58,464 bases of DNA. It comes from DASSLY01 sp035689185. GTDB lineage: Bacteria; Actinomycetota; Actinomycetes; Actinomycetales; Dermatophilaceae. A model generated the notes under the pieces. It ran no database searches. It was not told the origin of the DNA and saw only the letters and a list, made by a program, of their open reading frames with translations. A program made the translations under genes and the position numbers. Positions within the stretch are counted from its first letter, which is position 1. Every line of letters starts with the position of its first letter. Positions 26,806-36,866 of the stretch are shown here, one piece after another. The DNA lies in the NCBI GenBank assembly GCA_035689185.1, contig DASSLY010000121.1, positions 1 to 58,464 of the forward strand. Direction: 5' to 3'.

Positions 26806-29800
26806 TCAGGCGCCGATGAGGATGAACGGGGCCCAGTGACGCGGGTGGGCGTACCCGGTCTGGGCGACCGGCCGGTCCGGCCGCACCCGGCGGTTGCCCG
26901 GGACCGCCGCTGCCTCGTCCTGGACGGCTTGGCGCAACGACTGGTATGCCGCGCCGCTGGCCGCGTCGTCCAGGCCGCTCAGCCAGGCCTGGGCCCGGGA
27001 CAGCGCCGATGCGGGTTCGGTGCCACCGACGACGAGCTCGCTGAACCGGCCCATGACCAGTGCCGAGGAGACGTCGTCGACGTCCCACAGGTCACGACGA
27101 CCCGGCGAGCCCCGCCCGCGAGCAGCGACCGGGCCAGGCCCATCAGCTCGTCCCCACCCGCCGGCTCCCCGCCGGCGGAGTGACAGGCGCTGAGCACTAC
27201 CAGGTCGGCGGCCAGGCGCATCCCGGCCAGCTCCGCGACGTCCAGCGCGGCGCCGTCGGCCAGCAGCACCGCCGAGCGCTGGGGGACGTCCGCATCGAGG
27301 TACCCGTGTGTGGCCAGATGCACCAGCCTCGCCTCCGGGAGGGCGGCGCGGACCGCCTGCTCGGTGGCGTCCGCGCCGATAAGGCACCGTGCCCCCGGGA
27401 CGAGGCGGGCGACATACCGGGCCTCGACCCGAGCCCCGGCGAGGCCGCCCGCCGGGACCAGCCTCCCGGTCACCGGGTCCTGCACCGCCATCGCGGCCGG
27501 GTCTCCGACGACCAGCGCCGGGGACGTCACGATCGGCGCGGCTGCCCGCAGCGCCGGCAGCAGCGCCGCGCTCGGCAGGTAGGTGACGACGCGCTGCGCG
27601 CCGAACGGAGCGCCCTGGAACGGCAGCGCGTGGAACGGCAGCCCGACCGTGGGTCCGGAGGCGACGACGACCACCCGGTTGGCCACGCGGAGCACGTCGC
27701 CGACGGGGGCGAGCAGCGCGGCAGCGAGGGGCTCGGCGTCGACGCTCTCGCCGGCCGACCACGCGGAGCGCAGCCGGCTTGCCCATCCGGCCAGCTGCCA
27801 TTGGTCCCGGGCCAGCGACGACGCGGCCACCCCGTCCGGCGTCACGACCCAGGCCAACACGTCGCCGGCCTCCACCAGCAGCTGGAGCAGCACCTGCCCC
27901 GGGACCAGCGCAGCGGCGATCTCCGCAACCCCGGCTGGCGCGGCCGGTGGGTTCACCAGGCGCCAGAACGACGGGTCGGCCGCGGCCAGCGCCCGCTCGG
28001 CGGTGGTCACCGCCTCCTGGGCCCGGTCCTGCTCGGCGCGCTGCCGGCTCGTCGTCGCTGGGTCGGCCCCCGCGGCCAATGCCGCCAGCAGCTGGCGTCC
28101 GGCGCGCTCTCTTTCGGCGTTGGCGCCGCGCCAGGCTGCGACCGCATCGGCGGGCACCCGGCCGGCTGCTGCGGAGGACACGAGGTCGACCAACGCCCTC
28201 GACTGGCCCCGCACCGCCAGCTCGAACCCGGCGCCCGCGTCGCCACGACGCAGCGCGACCCGGCTGGCGGCGCGGTACAGGTCGGCGGTCACCACCTCCC
28301 CGCCCAGCGCCGCCCGCAGCTCGTCTCCGGACACGCTCGCGCGCCGCGCCTCGGCCACCGCGATCCCCGCCTGGTATGCCGCAGCGGCTTCGGACAGCCG
28401 GCCCTGCTGCTCGCGCAGCAACCCCAGGCTCAGCTGCGCCTCCCACTCGGTCGCCACGTCGGCCCACCAGGCCTGGCCGGCGCCCTGCTGTTCCAGCTCG
28501 GCGAGCAGCGGCGCGGCGCGAGCGGGGTCGCGCAGCCGCACCAGTGCGCTGAAGGACCGGTAGGCGAGCCGTCGTCGCTCCAACCGGGCGTTCTGCTCGG
28601 CGAACCCGGGCGGCAGCAGGGCCGGCGGCAGGCCCAGGTCGCCGGCCGCGAGCGCTGCCGCCGCTGCGTGATGAGCAGCGTTGGCCACGTCCGCCGCGGC
28701 GGCGTAGTCGTGCCGGGCCGCCAGGACGGTGACCATCGCCAGCTGCTGGTCGCCTCCGGCCGAGCCGGCCAGCTCGGCCGCCTCGTCGAGCAGCCGGGCG
28801 GCCCCGGCCTGGTCGCCGGAGGACTCCAGGCGGAGGGCCTGGTAGGCCAGCACCTGGGCGTCACTGTCCGGCGCCGGGAGCAGCGGACCGAGCACCGACG
28901 CCGGGCCCCCGGCAGCGTGGAACCTGCCTGACGCCTCCGCCATGACCGCGGGGTCGCGCTCGGCTGCGCCGAGCTGGTACAGCTGGAGGAGCACCAGCCC
29001 GTGCTGCAGGACCTGCGCGGGGGATGCCGGAGGTGAGCCGGCGAGGCTCTGTTCCAGCAGCAGCCTGGCCGCCCGGCTAGCCCCGACCGCGGCCAGGGCC
29101 TGGGCCCGGTCCAGGTCGCACCGGGTCCGCTGCGCGGGATCCGGCAGCAGGGCAGCGGCGAGGTCGAGTGCGCCGAGCGCCGGCTCGACCGCATACCCGC
29201 TGGTCCGCCAGCCGCGGCTGACGCGCGAGCAGAGCTGGCTCAGCCCCCAGGCCGTGGCAGGGCCCGCGTGCGCGCTCGCCCAATCGCCCACCTCGGCCGC
29301 CGTGGCGAGATCGGCCGGCACATGGCCGGCCGCCAGCAGCGCGAGCGTGGCCTGGTTTGCAGCCACGGCCGCGCCGACCAGGTGGTGGCGCGCGGCATAC
29401 TCCCTGCCGGCCCGCCGGGTCAGCGCGAGCGCCCCGCCCGTGTCACCCGCGACCTGGGCCAACCAGGCGCGGCGGAGCCCCAGGTCTGCCGGGTCGGCGC
29501 CGCCGGACTCCGCCCGCGCATACCAGGACGCGGCGGATGCGGGGTCCACCCCGACCGCGCCCTCCAGCAGCTCCAGGCCACCGATCGTGCCGTCGAGGGT
29601 GAAGACCGGTTGCAGCGAACAGTTCCATGCCACCGGGCTGGACAGCGGTGCCGCCGCCCAGTCGCCGCGGGCGAGGTCCAGGGCGGCCGCCAACGGGCCG
29701 GTCGCCGGTGACCGAGCTTGCTCCCAGCGCTGGGTTGCGGCGTCCAGCTGTCCGGCCCGGCGCAGCACGTCGGCCTGCCAGCAGCCGGCTGCGACCGCGA

Positions 29801-30311
29801 CCTCGGCCCTGCCAGCGCCCAGGCCAGCGCCCAGGCCGTCGTCCAAGGCGGCTACCTGGTCGTCCAGCCTGGCGGACGCGGACCCGAGCAAGCCAAGCAG
29901 GAGCGGGAGCTGTCCCGGGGGGACGGTCGCGTTCGGCGGCAGCATGGCTTGCACCTGCAGCAGCTGCAAGGCCGCCGCGACCAGGTCCAGGGCCGACCTC
30001 GCCGACGCCGACGCCGTCCCGGCCGCCTCGGCCAGGGTCGCGTCGTCGGCCTGCAGCTCCGGCAACGATGCCTGCACGTGGACCAGCTGCCGAGCCCCGC
30101 CGTCGGGAAGGGCGAGGTGGGCCAGGTAGGTCGCCAGCCGCGCGAGTCCGAGCGCCAGGGCGCGCTCGTCGCCGCGGCCCGCGACCCGGCGCAGCTCCGC
30201 CGCCGCGCCGAGGCGGTCGCCGCGGGCGAGCCGAGTGAGTGGGCGGTGCAAAGGGCCCGGCGCGGCCCGGGTCAGCCGGCCGATGAACAGGTCCAGCGGG
30301 TGACCGGGCAT
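26806..30311 (-). pseudogene. TPR-CHAT caspase-like protein, frameshifted near 27090
   Basis: About 1168 residues if one base is restored. The N-terminal 700-odd residues are Ala-rich helical repeats of TPR type; the C-terminus is a CHAT (caspase HetF-associated) domain with the catalytic pair His1002 in LATHGYLDA and Cys1043 in VVLSACHSAGG. At 27090-27091 the frame leaves GGARRVVVT and ends uselessly at 26979, whereas the other frame resumes with LWDVDDVSSALVMGRF, the standard CHAT continuation. Adding one G there makes the length an exact multiple of three. Either a real one-base deletion or a sequencing error; both catalytic residues lie upstream of the break. Confidence 0.85.
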
Positions 30312-30396
30312 CGGCTATGACAAGCGGGCCGGATCGGGGTCCATGGTGGGTCGACGCTAGCGGATCACCAGCATCCGGTCACCGGTCGTCGAGTGG

Positions 30397-30561
30397 TCAG
30401 GCGGCGGGACGACTGCCCCGAACCGAGACCAGATGCACGGCGCGGGACTGCGGGGTCTGGTTCAGTGCGGCCGGACGCTGCCGGTCGCGCAGTCCCATTG
30501 CTGCGGCAAGCAGCACGACCGTGATCACCGAGACTGCCAGCCAGACAAGGAGCCACAGCAT
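30397..30561 (-). CDS. 54-residue single-pass membrane protein, unknown function
   Basis: Small reading frame starting MLWLLVWLAVSVITVVLLAA, a clear N-terminal transmembrane helix, followed by a basic, Gln/Arg-rich tail ending GSRPAA. A GGAGG lies twelve bases upstream, with AAGG nearer. It lies 85 bases upstream of the TPR-CHAT gene on the same strand, so the two may be co-expressed. It is not recognised as any family; support is the hydrophobic pattern and position only. Confidence 0.45.
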   Translation of the reverse strand: MLWLLVWLAVSVITVVLLAAAMGLRDRQRPAALNQTPQSRAVHLVSVRGSRPAA

Positions 30562-30770
30562 TGTGAGCCTTCACCTCCCTCTCCCGAGAGAACCTGACAA
30601 GTATGGCGGTCAGGCCAACTGGACACCTCAATTGTGTATGGCGCGCCGCAGCCGCGGGAGGCAGAAGCGGTTCGGATGTGGTCAACAATGTATGGACTTG
30701 GTTAGCGCGGGGTTGGCTTCGAGCCGGGCCGCCTGCTTGGTGACTTGGCTGGTAACCCGTCGTGACGGCG

Positions 30771-30906
30771 GCGCAGCACCCTGACCGGCCGCGCAGCGCC
30801 CATGACGGCCGCGCAGCGCCCATGACGGCCGCGCAGCGCCTGCGAGTCCCGCCGCGCAGCGCCCATGACGGCCGCGCAGCGCCTGCGAGTCCCGCCGCGC
30901 AGCGCC
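30771..30906. repeat. Seven-copy GCGCAGCGCC array with 20/23-base spacing
   Basis: GCGCAGCGCC (first copy GCGCAGCACC) starts at 30771, 30791, 30811, 30831, 30854, 30874 and 30897. Spacers are of two kinds: CATGACGGCC (20-base period) and a 13-base TGCGAGTCCCGCC (23-base period). It lies in the 393-base gap between the small membrane gene and the GH16 stop; the rest of that gap shows no gene I can support. Confidence 0.85.
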
Positions 30907-30954
30907 ATGACCGGCCGCGCTGCTCCTGGCGCGCCGCTCGTGAGGCAGCGCCTC

Positions 30955-31977
30955 TTACACGACGGCTATGTCGCACCCGCCCGCATGCGTGGCGGGGGCT
31001 GGCGCCTTCGCCGCGACGGCGCTCGATGGCGTCCGGTAGACCCGTACGTAGTCGACCAGCATCCTGGCCGGGAACGCTGTGCTCGAGGTCGGGTCGCCGG
31101 CCCAGGCCCCGCCGACGGCAAGGTTGAGCACGAGGAAGAGCGGCTGGTCAAAGGTCCACGCCGCCCCGAAGGCGGTGCGGTGCCTCGTCACGAAAGGCAC
31201 CCCGTCGAGGGAGAACGTCACCTTGGTGGAGTCCCAGTCGACGGTGAAGACGTGGAACCTCGCCCCGAACCGCTCCTCGCCGGGGGCGGTGCGCTGGGTG
31301 CACGCGCTCATCGAGGCCGAGGACGTCCGACCGTGCAGGCTGGAGTAGACGTGCGTCGGGTCGTTGCCGACGTGCTCCATGATGTCCATCTCCGCGTAGG
31401 CGGGGTCGCTGGACTTCGCCACGTTGTTGGTGTCCAGGGACCAGAACGCCGGCCAGAGACCGGTCCCGCTGGGCACCTTGATCCGGGCCTCCAGCCGGCC
31501 GTACTTGATGCTGAACCGGCTGTACGTCATCAGCCGGGCCGAGGTGTACCGGCACGGTCCGTACCAACACGTCCCGGCGGTGCCCGCCGCGACCTTCCGA
31601 GCGGTGATCGCGAGGTTGCCCCCTCCGTCCGTGCTGGCGTTGCTGGCCGTGGTCGTGTACGTCTCCAGCTCCCCGTTGCCCCAGCCGTGGGACCCGTTCC
31701 CGGTGTTGTAGACCCACTTCCGCGAGTTCGGCCGGGTCCCGGCGGCGCCGTTGAACTCGTCGGCGAAGACCAGTCCACTGGCAAGGGTCACCGCGCTGGG
31801 GACCATTACGGGACTGGATACCTGGTATGTCGCGCCTGGCGGCACGGCCGTCGCTATCACGGTGGCCGTGGGCAGGGTTGCCGCCGCGACGCCGAGGCCG
31901 ACGGTCATCAGCACGGTGCGGCGACGTGCCGGGCGGCGTCGGAGCGGGGCGGGGGCCACCGGGCGGATTCCGGGCAT
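30955..31977 (-). CDS. Secreted GH16 beta-glucanase (laminarinase-like)
   Basis: 340 residues. Arg-rich N-terminus with RRRTVLMTVGLG (Tat- or Sec-type signal) leads to a GH16 jelly roll: LVFADEFNG, WGNGELETYT, YGRLEARIKVPSGTGLWPAFW, catalytic AEMDIMEHVG with Glu196, Asp198 and Glu201, and PLFLVLNLAVGG. The sequence pattern fits endo-beta-1,3(4)-glucanase. Single gene on the minus strand with about 200 bases of upstream non-coding DNA; no sugar-binding module is appended. Confidence 0.92.
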   Translation of the reverse strand: MPGIRPVAPAPLRRRPARRRTVLMTVGLGVAAATLPTATVIATAVPPGATYQVSSPVMVPSAVTLASGLVFADEFNGAAGTRPNSRKWVYNTGNGSHGWGNGELETYTTTASNASTDGGGNLAITARKVAAGTAGTCWYGPCRYTSARLMTYSRFSIKYGRLEARIKVPSGTGLWPAFWSLDTNNVAKSSDPAYAEMDIMEHVGNDPTHVYSSLHGRTSSASMSACTQRTAPGEERFGARFHVFTVDWDSTKVTFSLDGVPFVTRHRTAFGAAWTFDQPLFLVLNLAVGGAWAGDPTSSTAFPARMLVDYVRVYRTPSSAVAAKAPAPATHAGGCDIAVV

Positions 31978-32176
31978 GGCAGAACTCCTCCGGGGCGAGA
32001 TCGGATGCCCGCGCGCTGGGGGTGCGCCGACGCGGGGCGACGTGCCGGTAGCGGCACGGCTGATTCAGGCAACCACGGAAGAGGTAAGTTGCGGCCGTTT
32101 GCTTTGTGCAGCCTCGTTAAAGGTTCGGTGGCGGCGCAGTCGGCAAAGGGTTTACCGGGTCAGCAGAACTCAAAGT

Positions 32177-32797
32177 TCAACAGGTCGGCGTCGAGGGCGA
32201 GGTGGGCGGCGAGGTCGACGTCGGCTTCGCGGTGGCCCCGCCGGTCGGCTTGGCCGTGGCGCGCGTCGTTGTCCTCGCCGGTGCCGGCCTGGGGGGCTTC
32301 GGCGGCACGGTCAGCTTCTGGTAGGCCTGGCCGAGCACCAGGTCCACCGTGGCGTCCACGCGGTTGTCCGGCCGGACCTGGGCGGAACTCAGCCGCTGCC
32401 GGACGGTGACACCGGCGGCGACCCCCTTGGGGCCGTAGCGCACCTCACCGGTGCCCTCGATGGAGCGGCCCAAGGGGTCGTTGGCGACCTTGGCGACCTT
32501 GAACCCCTGCTTGCGCAGCTGGGCCGCGACTCCGGCGGCCAGTCCGTTGCGGTCGGTGGCGTTGTACACGTTGACGCTGACCTTCGTCGGCGCGATCGGC
32601 GCCACGGTCTGGGCAGACGTGCAGGTGGGCGTGGGCGTCGGCGCGGCTGCCTCCTTGCCGATCCAGCCCTGCCAGTAGGCCGCGGCATACGCGAACACGC
32701 CCAGCAGCAGGAGGCCGACGATGGTCAAGGTGATCGCCGCCCGGCGGCGGCGCCGTCGGCGAGCCACCGACATCCCGGATACGTGCGCGCCGCTCAT
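32177..32797 (-). CDS. Membrane-anchored LytR C-terminal domain protein (Cei-like)
   Basis: 206 residues from ATG 32797 (GGAGGGG upstream). A poly-Arg cytoplasmic stretch precedes one transmembrane helix (AAITLTIVGLLLLGVFAYAA), then a Pro/Thr linker and a LytR_C domain (PF13399: VSVNVYNATDRNGLAAGVAA, then LRKQGFKVAKVAND), and a Thr/Pro/Lys-rich tail ending in Cys. Proteins of this layout in actinobacteria (for example the mycobacterial envelope-integrity protein Cei) affect the cell envelope. It sits downstream of the VapB-like gene with a 41-base gap. Confidence 0.82.
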   Translation of the reverse strand: MSGAHVSGMSVARRRRRRRAAITLTIVGLLLLGVFAYAAAYWQGWIGKEAAAPTPTPTCTSAQTVAPIAPTKVSVNVYNATDRNGLAAGVAAQLRKQGFKVAKVANDPLGRSIEGTGEVRYGPKGVAAGVTVRQRLSSAQVRPDNRVDATVDLVLGQAYQKLTVPPKPPRPAPARTTTRATAKPTGGATAKPTSTSPPTSPSTPTC

Positions 32798-32838
32798 CGC
32801 TCTCACCCCTCCCACGGCGGTGTGGCCCTTGGTGCGTG

Positions 32839-33135
32839 CTAGTCAAGCACGAGGACACGCGCGTGAAGCGCGGCTCGCTGCTGCAACGCCGCGCGCAGGG
32901 CCCGGTGCAGGCCGTCCTCCAGGTAGAGCGTGCCGTTCCACTGAACGACGTGGGCGAACAAGTCGCCGTAGAAGGTGGAGTCCTCGGCGAGCAGCTGGCC
33001 GAGGTCGAGGGTGCGCTTGGTGGTGACCAGCTGGTCCAGCATCACCATGCGTGGTGGCACGTCAGCCCAGTCGCGGACGGTGTCCCTCCCGTGCGCCGGG
33101 TAGGGCCGGCGGTCACCGACCGACTTGAAGATCAT
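32839..33135 (-). CDS. Conserved actinobacterial VapB-antitoxin-like protein
   Basis: 98 residues from ATG 33135 (GGAGGAA upstream); the in-frame extension to 33177 is unlikely. The sequence MIFKSVGDRRPYPAHGR, PPRMVMLDQLVTTKRTLDL, DSTFYGDLFAHVVQWNGTLY and EDGLHRALRAALQQR is a family often labelled VapB antitoxin, though it resembles a ParB/Srx-like small fold and no VapC toxin is near. The conserved pairing with a LytR_C membrane protein suggests a role unrelated to toxin control; that is inference. Confidence 0.75.
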   Translation of the reverse strand: MIFKSVGDRRPYPAHGRDTVRDWADVPPRMVMLDQLVTTKRTLDLGQLLAEDSTFYGDLFAHVVQWNGTLYLEDGLHRALRAALQQRAALHARVLVLD

Positions 33136-33270
33136 GGCTTCCTCCGAGCAGCGAGACGAGAAATCATGCGTTTGCATCTTCCCGGGGGGATCACCAGCGT
33201 GCTAGGACCGCTGTGCGGCCCGCATCCGCGGACGGCGTGACCGCAGATCGCGGTCAGGGGAGAGGAGCAC

Positions 33271-35193
33271 ATGGTGAGACGCGGGTTTGCTGTTGTCGTC
33301 ACCCTCGGTCTGGTGGCCGCGGGACTTGCCGTTCTGGGTGGCCCCGCCGTGGGCGAGGAACGCGTCACGGTACGCGACGCCGTCACCGGGCGGCTGAAGC
33401 CGGCGCAGATCAAGGTGCTGGCAGAGCAGGGCGGGTCCACCGTGGCCAAGCGGCTGCCCTGGATCTCCGCCGGCATATTGGCCGCGGCACAAGAGAGACT
33501 CGGCGTCTCCGCGGCCGACGAGCGGCTCGAGGCTGCGGACGCGCCTCCGCTGCGGCAGATCCACGCGGCGGCCCGCCCCATCCCGGACAGCCTCGGCTGT
33601 CAGCGCGGCGCCGGCGCGAACGTCCGGGTGAACCAGGACTGCACCTTCCGCCGGCAGGCAGAGACCGAGATCGCGGCGAACCCCACCAACGGCGCCAACC
33701 TGGTCGCCGGGCAGAACGACAGCCGGGTGGGTTTCAACCAGTGCGGCATCGACTACTCCGTCGACGGCGGGCAGACCTGGGGCGATCTTCTGCCGCCGTT
33801 CCGGCAGAAGCTGAACAACCCGCAGGCCCAGCTGCCCACCAAGGCCGACCCGAACCGGCATACCCTCACCGGCACCCCGGGGACGTTCCACACCTACGAC
33901 GCTGGAAGTGACCCCACGGTGGCGTTCGACTCCCAGGGCCGGGCCTTCTTCAGCTGCATCATCTTCGACCTGGCCAGCAACGCCAACGGCCTCTACGTCA
34001 CCCAGTCCCCGGCGAACGCCCACGGCTCGTACTTCTTCAACGTCGGCTCCCCCCTCGGCGACCGGGCGTTCATGGTCGCGGAGGACAACAGCCCCAATGT
34101 TTTCCACGACAAGCAGTTCATCGCCGCGGACACGTTCACGAGCAGCCGCAACCGCGACAACGTGTACGTCACCTGGACCGTGTTCCGGTTCAGCCCCAAG
34201 TGCCGTGGCGGCACCCCGGACGCGCCGGCGTTCTGCTCGTCGCCGATCTACGGGTCCATGTCGACCGACCACGCCGTCACCTGGTCGACGCCGCAGCAGA
34301 TCAGCGGCCGGTCGCCGCTGTGCCACTTCGGCAACGCCTTCGACCCGAGCCGGCCGAAGGACGCCTGCGACTTCAACCAGGGCAGTGACCCGGTCGTCCT
34401 GCCCAGCGGCGACCTGGTGGTGCCGTTCAACAACGGCAACACCGCGGCGAACAACCCCAACGGCCAGCAACTGGCGGTGCGGTGCTCGCCCACGGGCAGC
34501 TCTCCCGCCGGGACCGCGGACCTGAACTGCGGCCAGCCGACGAAGGTCGGCGACGACGTGCTCGGCTCGCCCGAGTGCGACTTCGGCCGCGGGCCGGAGG
34601 AGTGCATCCCCGGTGCGTTCATCCGGACCAACGACTTCCCCCGCAGCGCGGTGAGCAGCCGCACCGGCAAGGTCTACGTCGCCTGGCAGGACTACCGCAA
34701 CCAGCGGTACGACATCCAGGTGGCGGTGTCCGGCGACGGTGGCCGCACCTGGTCCCGCGAGCAGACGGTCAGCCCGGCCGACGGACAGGACCACTACTTC
34801 CCGGCCATCGACATCGGCGAGTCCGCTGGCGGCGACCGGGTCGCGGTCAGCTACTACCGGACCGGTCGCGTGCCGGGGGAGAACCACAGCCCCTCGGACG
34901 GCTTCACCCCGGGCCGTGACCCCGGCGTGGGCGAGCAGGACTCCGACTACGGGATCGTCAGCGGCAAGACCCTGGCCGCGGCGCCGTTCGGCTTCACCCG
35001 TCTGTCGCCGAAGTTCCCGCCGCCGGACGGCGTGCAGACCGGGTTCAACGGCGACTACACCGGCCTGGTGGTGGTGGGTTCGCGCACGGCCTACCCGTTC
35101 TGGTCGGACACGCGCAACGTGGCCCAGTTCCCGCGGGTCAACGGCGTCACCGTCGACGAGGACGTGTTCACCCAGCGGGTGACGCTGCCCTGA
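33271..35193 (+). CDS. Secreted BNR/Asp-box (sialidase-fold) protein of unknown activity
   Basis: 640 residues. Signal peptide MVRRGFAVVVTLGLVAAGLA. The mature protein carries Asp-box motifs typical of sialidase-type beta-propellers: DYSVDGGQTWGDL, STDHAVTWS and SGDGGRTWSRE, and many Cys residues (C-terminal part EDVFTQRVTL). The Arg triad of true sialidases was not identified, so exo-sialidase activity should not be assumed. Stands alone between the minus-strand VapB-like gene and the HerA-like gene. Confidence 0.75.
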   Translation: MVRRGFAVVVTLGLVAAGLAVLGGPAVGEERVTVRDAVTGRLKPAQIKVLAEQGGSTVAKRLPWISAGILAAAQERLGVSAADERLEAADAPPLRQIHAAARPIPDSLGCQRGAGANVRVNQDCTFRRQAETEIAANPTNGANLVAGQNDSRVGFNQCGIDYSVDGGQTWGDLLPPFRQKLNNPQAQLPTKADPNRHTLTGTPGTFHTYDAGSDPTVAFDSQGRAFFSCIIFDLASNANGLYVTQSPANAHGSYFFNVGSPLGDRAFMVAEDNSPNVFHDKQFIAADTFTSSRNRDNVYVTWTVFRFSPKCRGGTPDAPAFCSSPIYGSMSTDHAVTWSTPQQISGRSPLCHFGNAFDPSRPKDACDFNQGSDPVVLPSGDLVVPFNNGNTAANNPNGQQLAVRCSPTGSSPAGTADLNCGQPTKVGDDVLGSPECDFGRGPEECIPGAFIRTNDFPRSAVSSRTGKVYVAWQDYRNQRYDIQVAVSGDGGRTWSREQTVSPADGQDHYFPAIDIGESAGGDRVAVSYYRTGRVPGENHSPSDGFTPGRDPGVGEQDSDYGIVSGKTLAAAPFGFTRLSPKFPPPDGVQTGFNGDYTGLVVVGSRTAYPFWSDTRNVAQFPRVNGVTVDEDVFTQRVTLP

Positions 35194-35268
35194 GCTCGGC
35201 GCAGGGCCGGTGCCATCCTGCGGCGCCGGCCCTGCGCCCGGCCCGGTCGCGGTGTTGAATGGTCGACC

Positions 35269-36834
35269 GTGACCGAAGTCAGCGCCCAGCTCGACGCGAT
35301 CAGCGCGGGATACACCTTCGCGGGCGCCTCGCTCAACCTCGGCGCGGCAGTGGACGGCGGCACCGCGCACCCCGGCGTCCAGGTGGGGCTGCCGCTGGCG
35401 TCGATGAACCGGCACGGACTGGTCGCCGGCGCCACCGGCACCGGCAAGACCAAGACGCTGCAGCTCATGGCCGAGCAGCTGTCGGCAGCCGGCGTCCCGG
35501 TCTTTCTCGCCGACGTCAAGGGCGACCTGTCCGGCCTGGCCAGCCCCGGCCAGCCGTCGGAGAAGGTGACCGCACGTGCCGGTGAGGTGGGACAGGCCTG
35601 GGCCGGCACGGCATACCCGGTGCAGTTTCTGTCCCTCGGCGGCCAGGGCAGCGGCACGCCGGTCCGCGCCACCGTCACCTCCTTCGGGCCGACCCTGCTG
35701 GCCAAGGTCCTGGGGCTCAACGACACCCAGGAGTCGAGCCTGGGGCTGGTCTTCCACTACGCGGACAAGCAGGGCCTGGCGTTGCTGGACATCAAGGACC
35801 TGCGCGCGGTCATCAGCCACCTCACCAGCGAGGAGGGGAAGGCGGACCTGAAGGAGCTCGGGGGCTTGTCGGCGGCGACCGCCGGGGTGATCCTGCGCAA
35901 CCTGGTCGCGTTCAGCGACCAGGGCGCGGAGGTGTTCTTCGGGGAACCGGAGTTCGACACCGCGGACCTGTTGACGACGGCCCCCGACGGGCGCGGGATG
36001 GTGACCTGCCTGGAGCTGCCCGCGGTGCAGGACCGGCCGAAGCTGTTCTCGACCTTCCTGATGTGGCTGCTGGCCGACCTGTTCCACGACCTGCCCGAGG
36101 TGGGCGACCCCGACAAGCCGAAGCTGGTCTTCTTCTTCGACGAGGCGCACCTGCTCTTCGACGACGCGTCCAAGGCGTTCCTCGACTCGATCGAGGCGAC
36201 GGTCCGGTTGATCCGGTCCAAGGGAGTGGGCGTCTTCTTCGTCACCCAGACCCCGCGCGACGTGCCGTCCGGGGTGCTGGCCCAGCTCGGCAACCGGGTG
36301 CAGCACGCGCTTCGCGCGTTCACCCCGGACGACGCCAAGGCGCTCAAGGCCACCGTGTCGACCTTCCCGCGCAGCGGCTACGACTTGGAGGAGCTGCTCA
36401 CCCAGCTCGGCACGGGTGAGGCCGTGGTCACCGTGCTGTCCGAGCGGGGGGCACCCACCCCGGTCGCCTGGACCCGGATGCGAGCTCCGCAGTCGCTGAT
36501 GGCGCCGTCGGCCCCGGACGTGGTCGCCTCGCTGGTCGCCGCCTCGCCGCTGAACAGCCGGTATGCCGAGCCGGTCGACCGCGAGTCCGCGTACGAGCTG
36601 CTGGCGGCACGCTTGCAGGACGTTCCCGCCGAGTCGGCACCCGCACCGGCGCCGGGATCGACGACCTCCCGGCCGGACCCCCGGCCCCGGGGCGGTCCCG
36701 CCAGGCCGGAACCGACGGTGGTGGAGCAAGTGGTCAAGTCCACCGCGTTCCGGTCGATGCTGCGGTCCGCCGGCACCGTGATCGGCCGGGAGATCACGCG
36801 CAGCATCTTCGGCACCGCCCGCCGCCGGCGGTAA
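35269..36834 (+). CDS. HerA/DUF853-family ATPase (YjgR-like)
   Basis: 521 residues, GTG start nine bases after a -10-like TTGAAT (35255-35260), so possibly leaderless. Walker A GATGTGKTKT near residue 54, DVKGDLSGLA, Walker B KLVFFFDEAHLLFD near 285, sensor FFVTQTPRDVPSGVLAQLGNRVQHALRAF-type block, and a Pro-rich linker before the Arg-rich C-terminus. Belongs to PF05872, relatives of HerA translocases; the biological role of this subfamily is not established. No NurA-type nuclease is adjacent. Confidence 0.88.
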   Translation: MTEVSAQLDAISAGYTFAGASLNLGAAVDGGTAHPGVQVGLPLASMNRHGLVAGATGTGKTKTLQLMAEQLSAAGVPVFLADVKGDLSGLASPGQPSEKVTARAGEVGQAWAGTAYPVQFLSLGGQGSGTPVRATVTSFGPTLLAKVLGLNDTQESSLGLVFHYADKQGLALLDIKDLRAVISHLTSEEGKADLKELGGLSAATAGVILRNLVAFSDQGAEVFFGEPEFDTADLLTTAPDGRGMVTCLELPAVQDRPKLFSTFLMWLLADLFHDLPEVGDPDKPKLVFFFDEAHLLFDDASKAFLDSIEATVRLIRSKGVGVFFVTQTPRDVPSGVLAQLGNRVQHALRAFTPDDAKALKATVSTFPRSGYDLEELLTQLGTGEAVVTVLSERGAPTPVAWTRMRAPQSLMAPSAPDVVASLVAASPLNSRYAEPVDRESAYELLAARLQDVPAESAPAPAPGSTTSRPDPRPRGGPARPEPTVVEQVVKSTAFRSMLRSAGTVIGREITRSIFGTARRRR

Positions 36835-36866
36835 GCCGCCCCAGCGCCCCACCGCCCAACCGCCCG

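Noticed and set aside
30771..30906. CRISPR-like array
   Set aside because: Ten-base repeat and 10-13 base repeated spacers; true CRISPR spacers are unique and longer, and no cas genes are present.
31978..32176. Possible c-di-AMP (ydaO-type) riboswitch before the secreted GH16 gene
   Set aside because: The gap is more AT-rich than average but I could not match the conserved core; only a covariance-model search would settle it.
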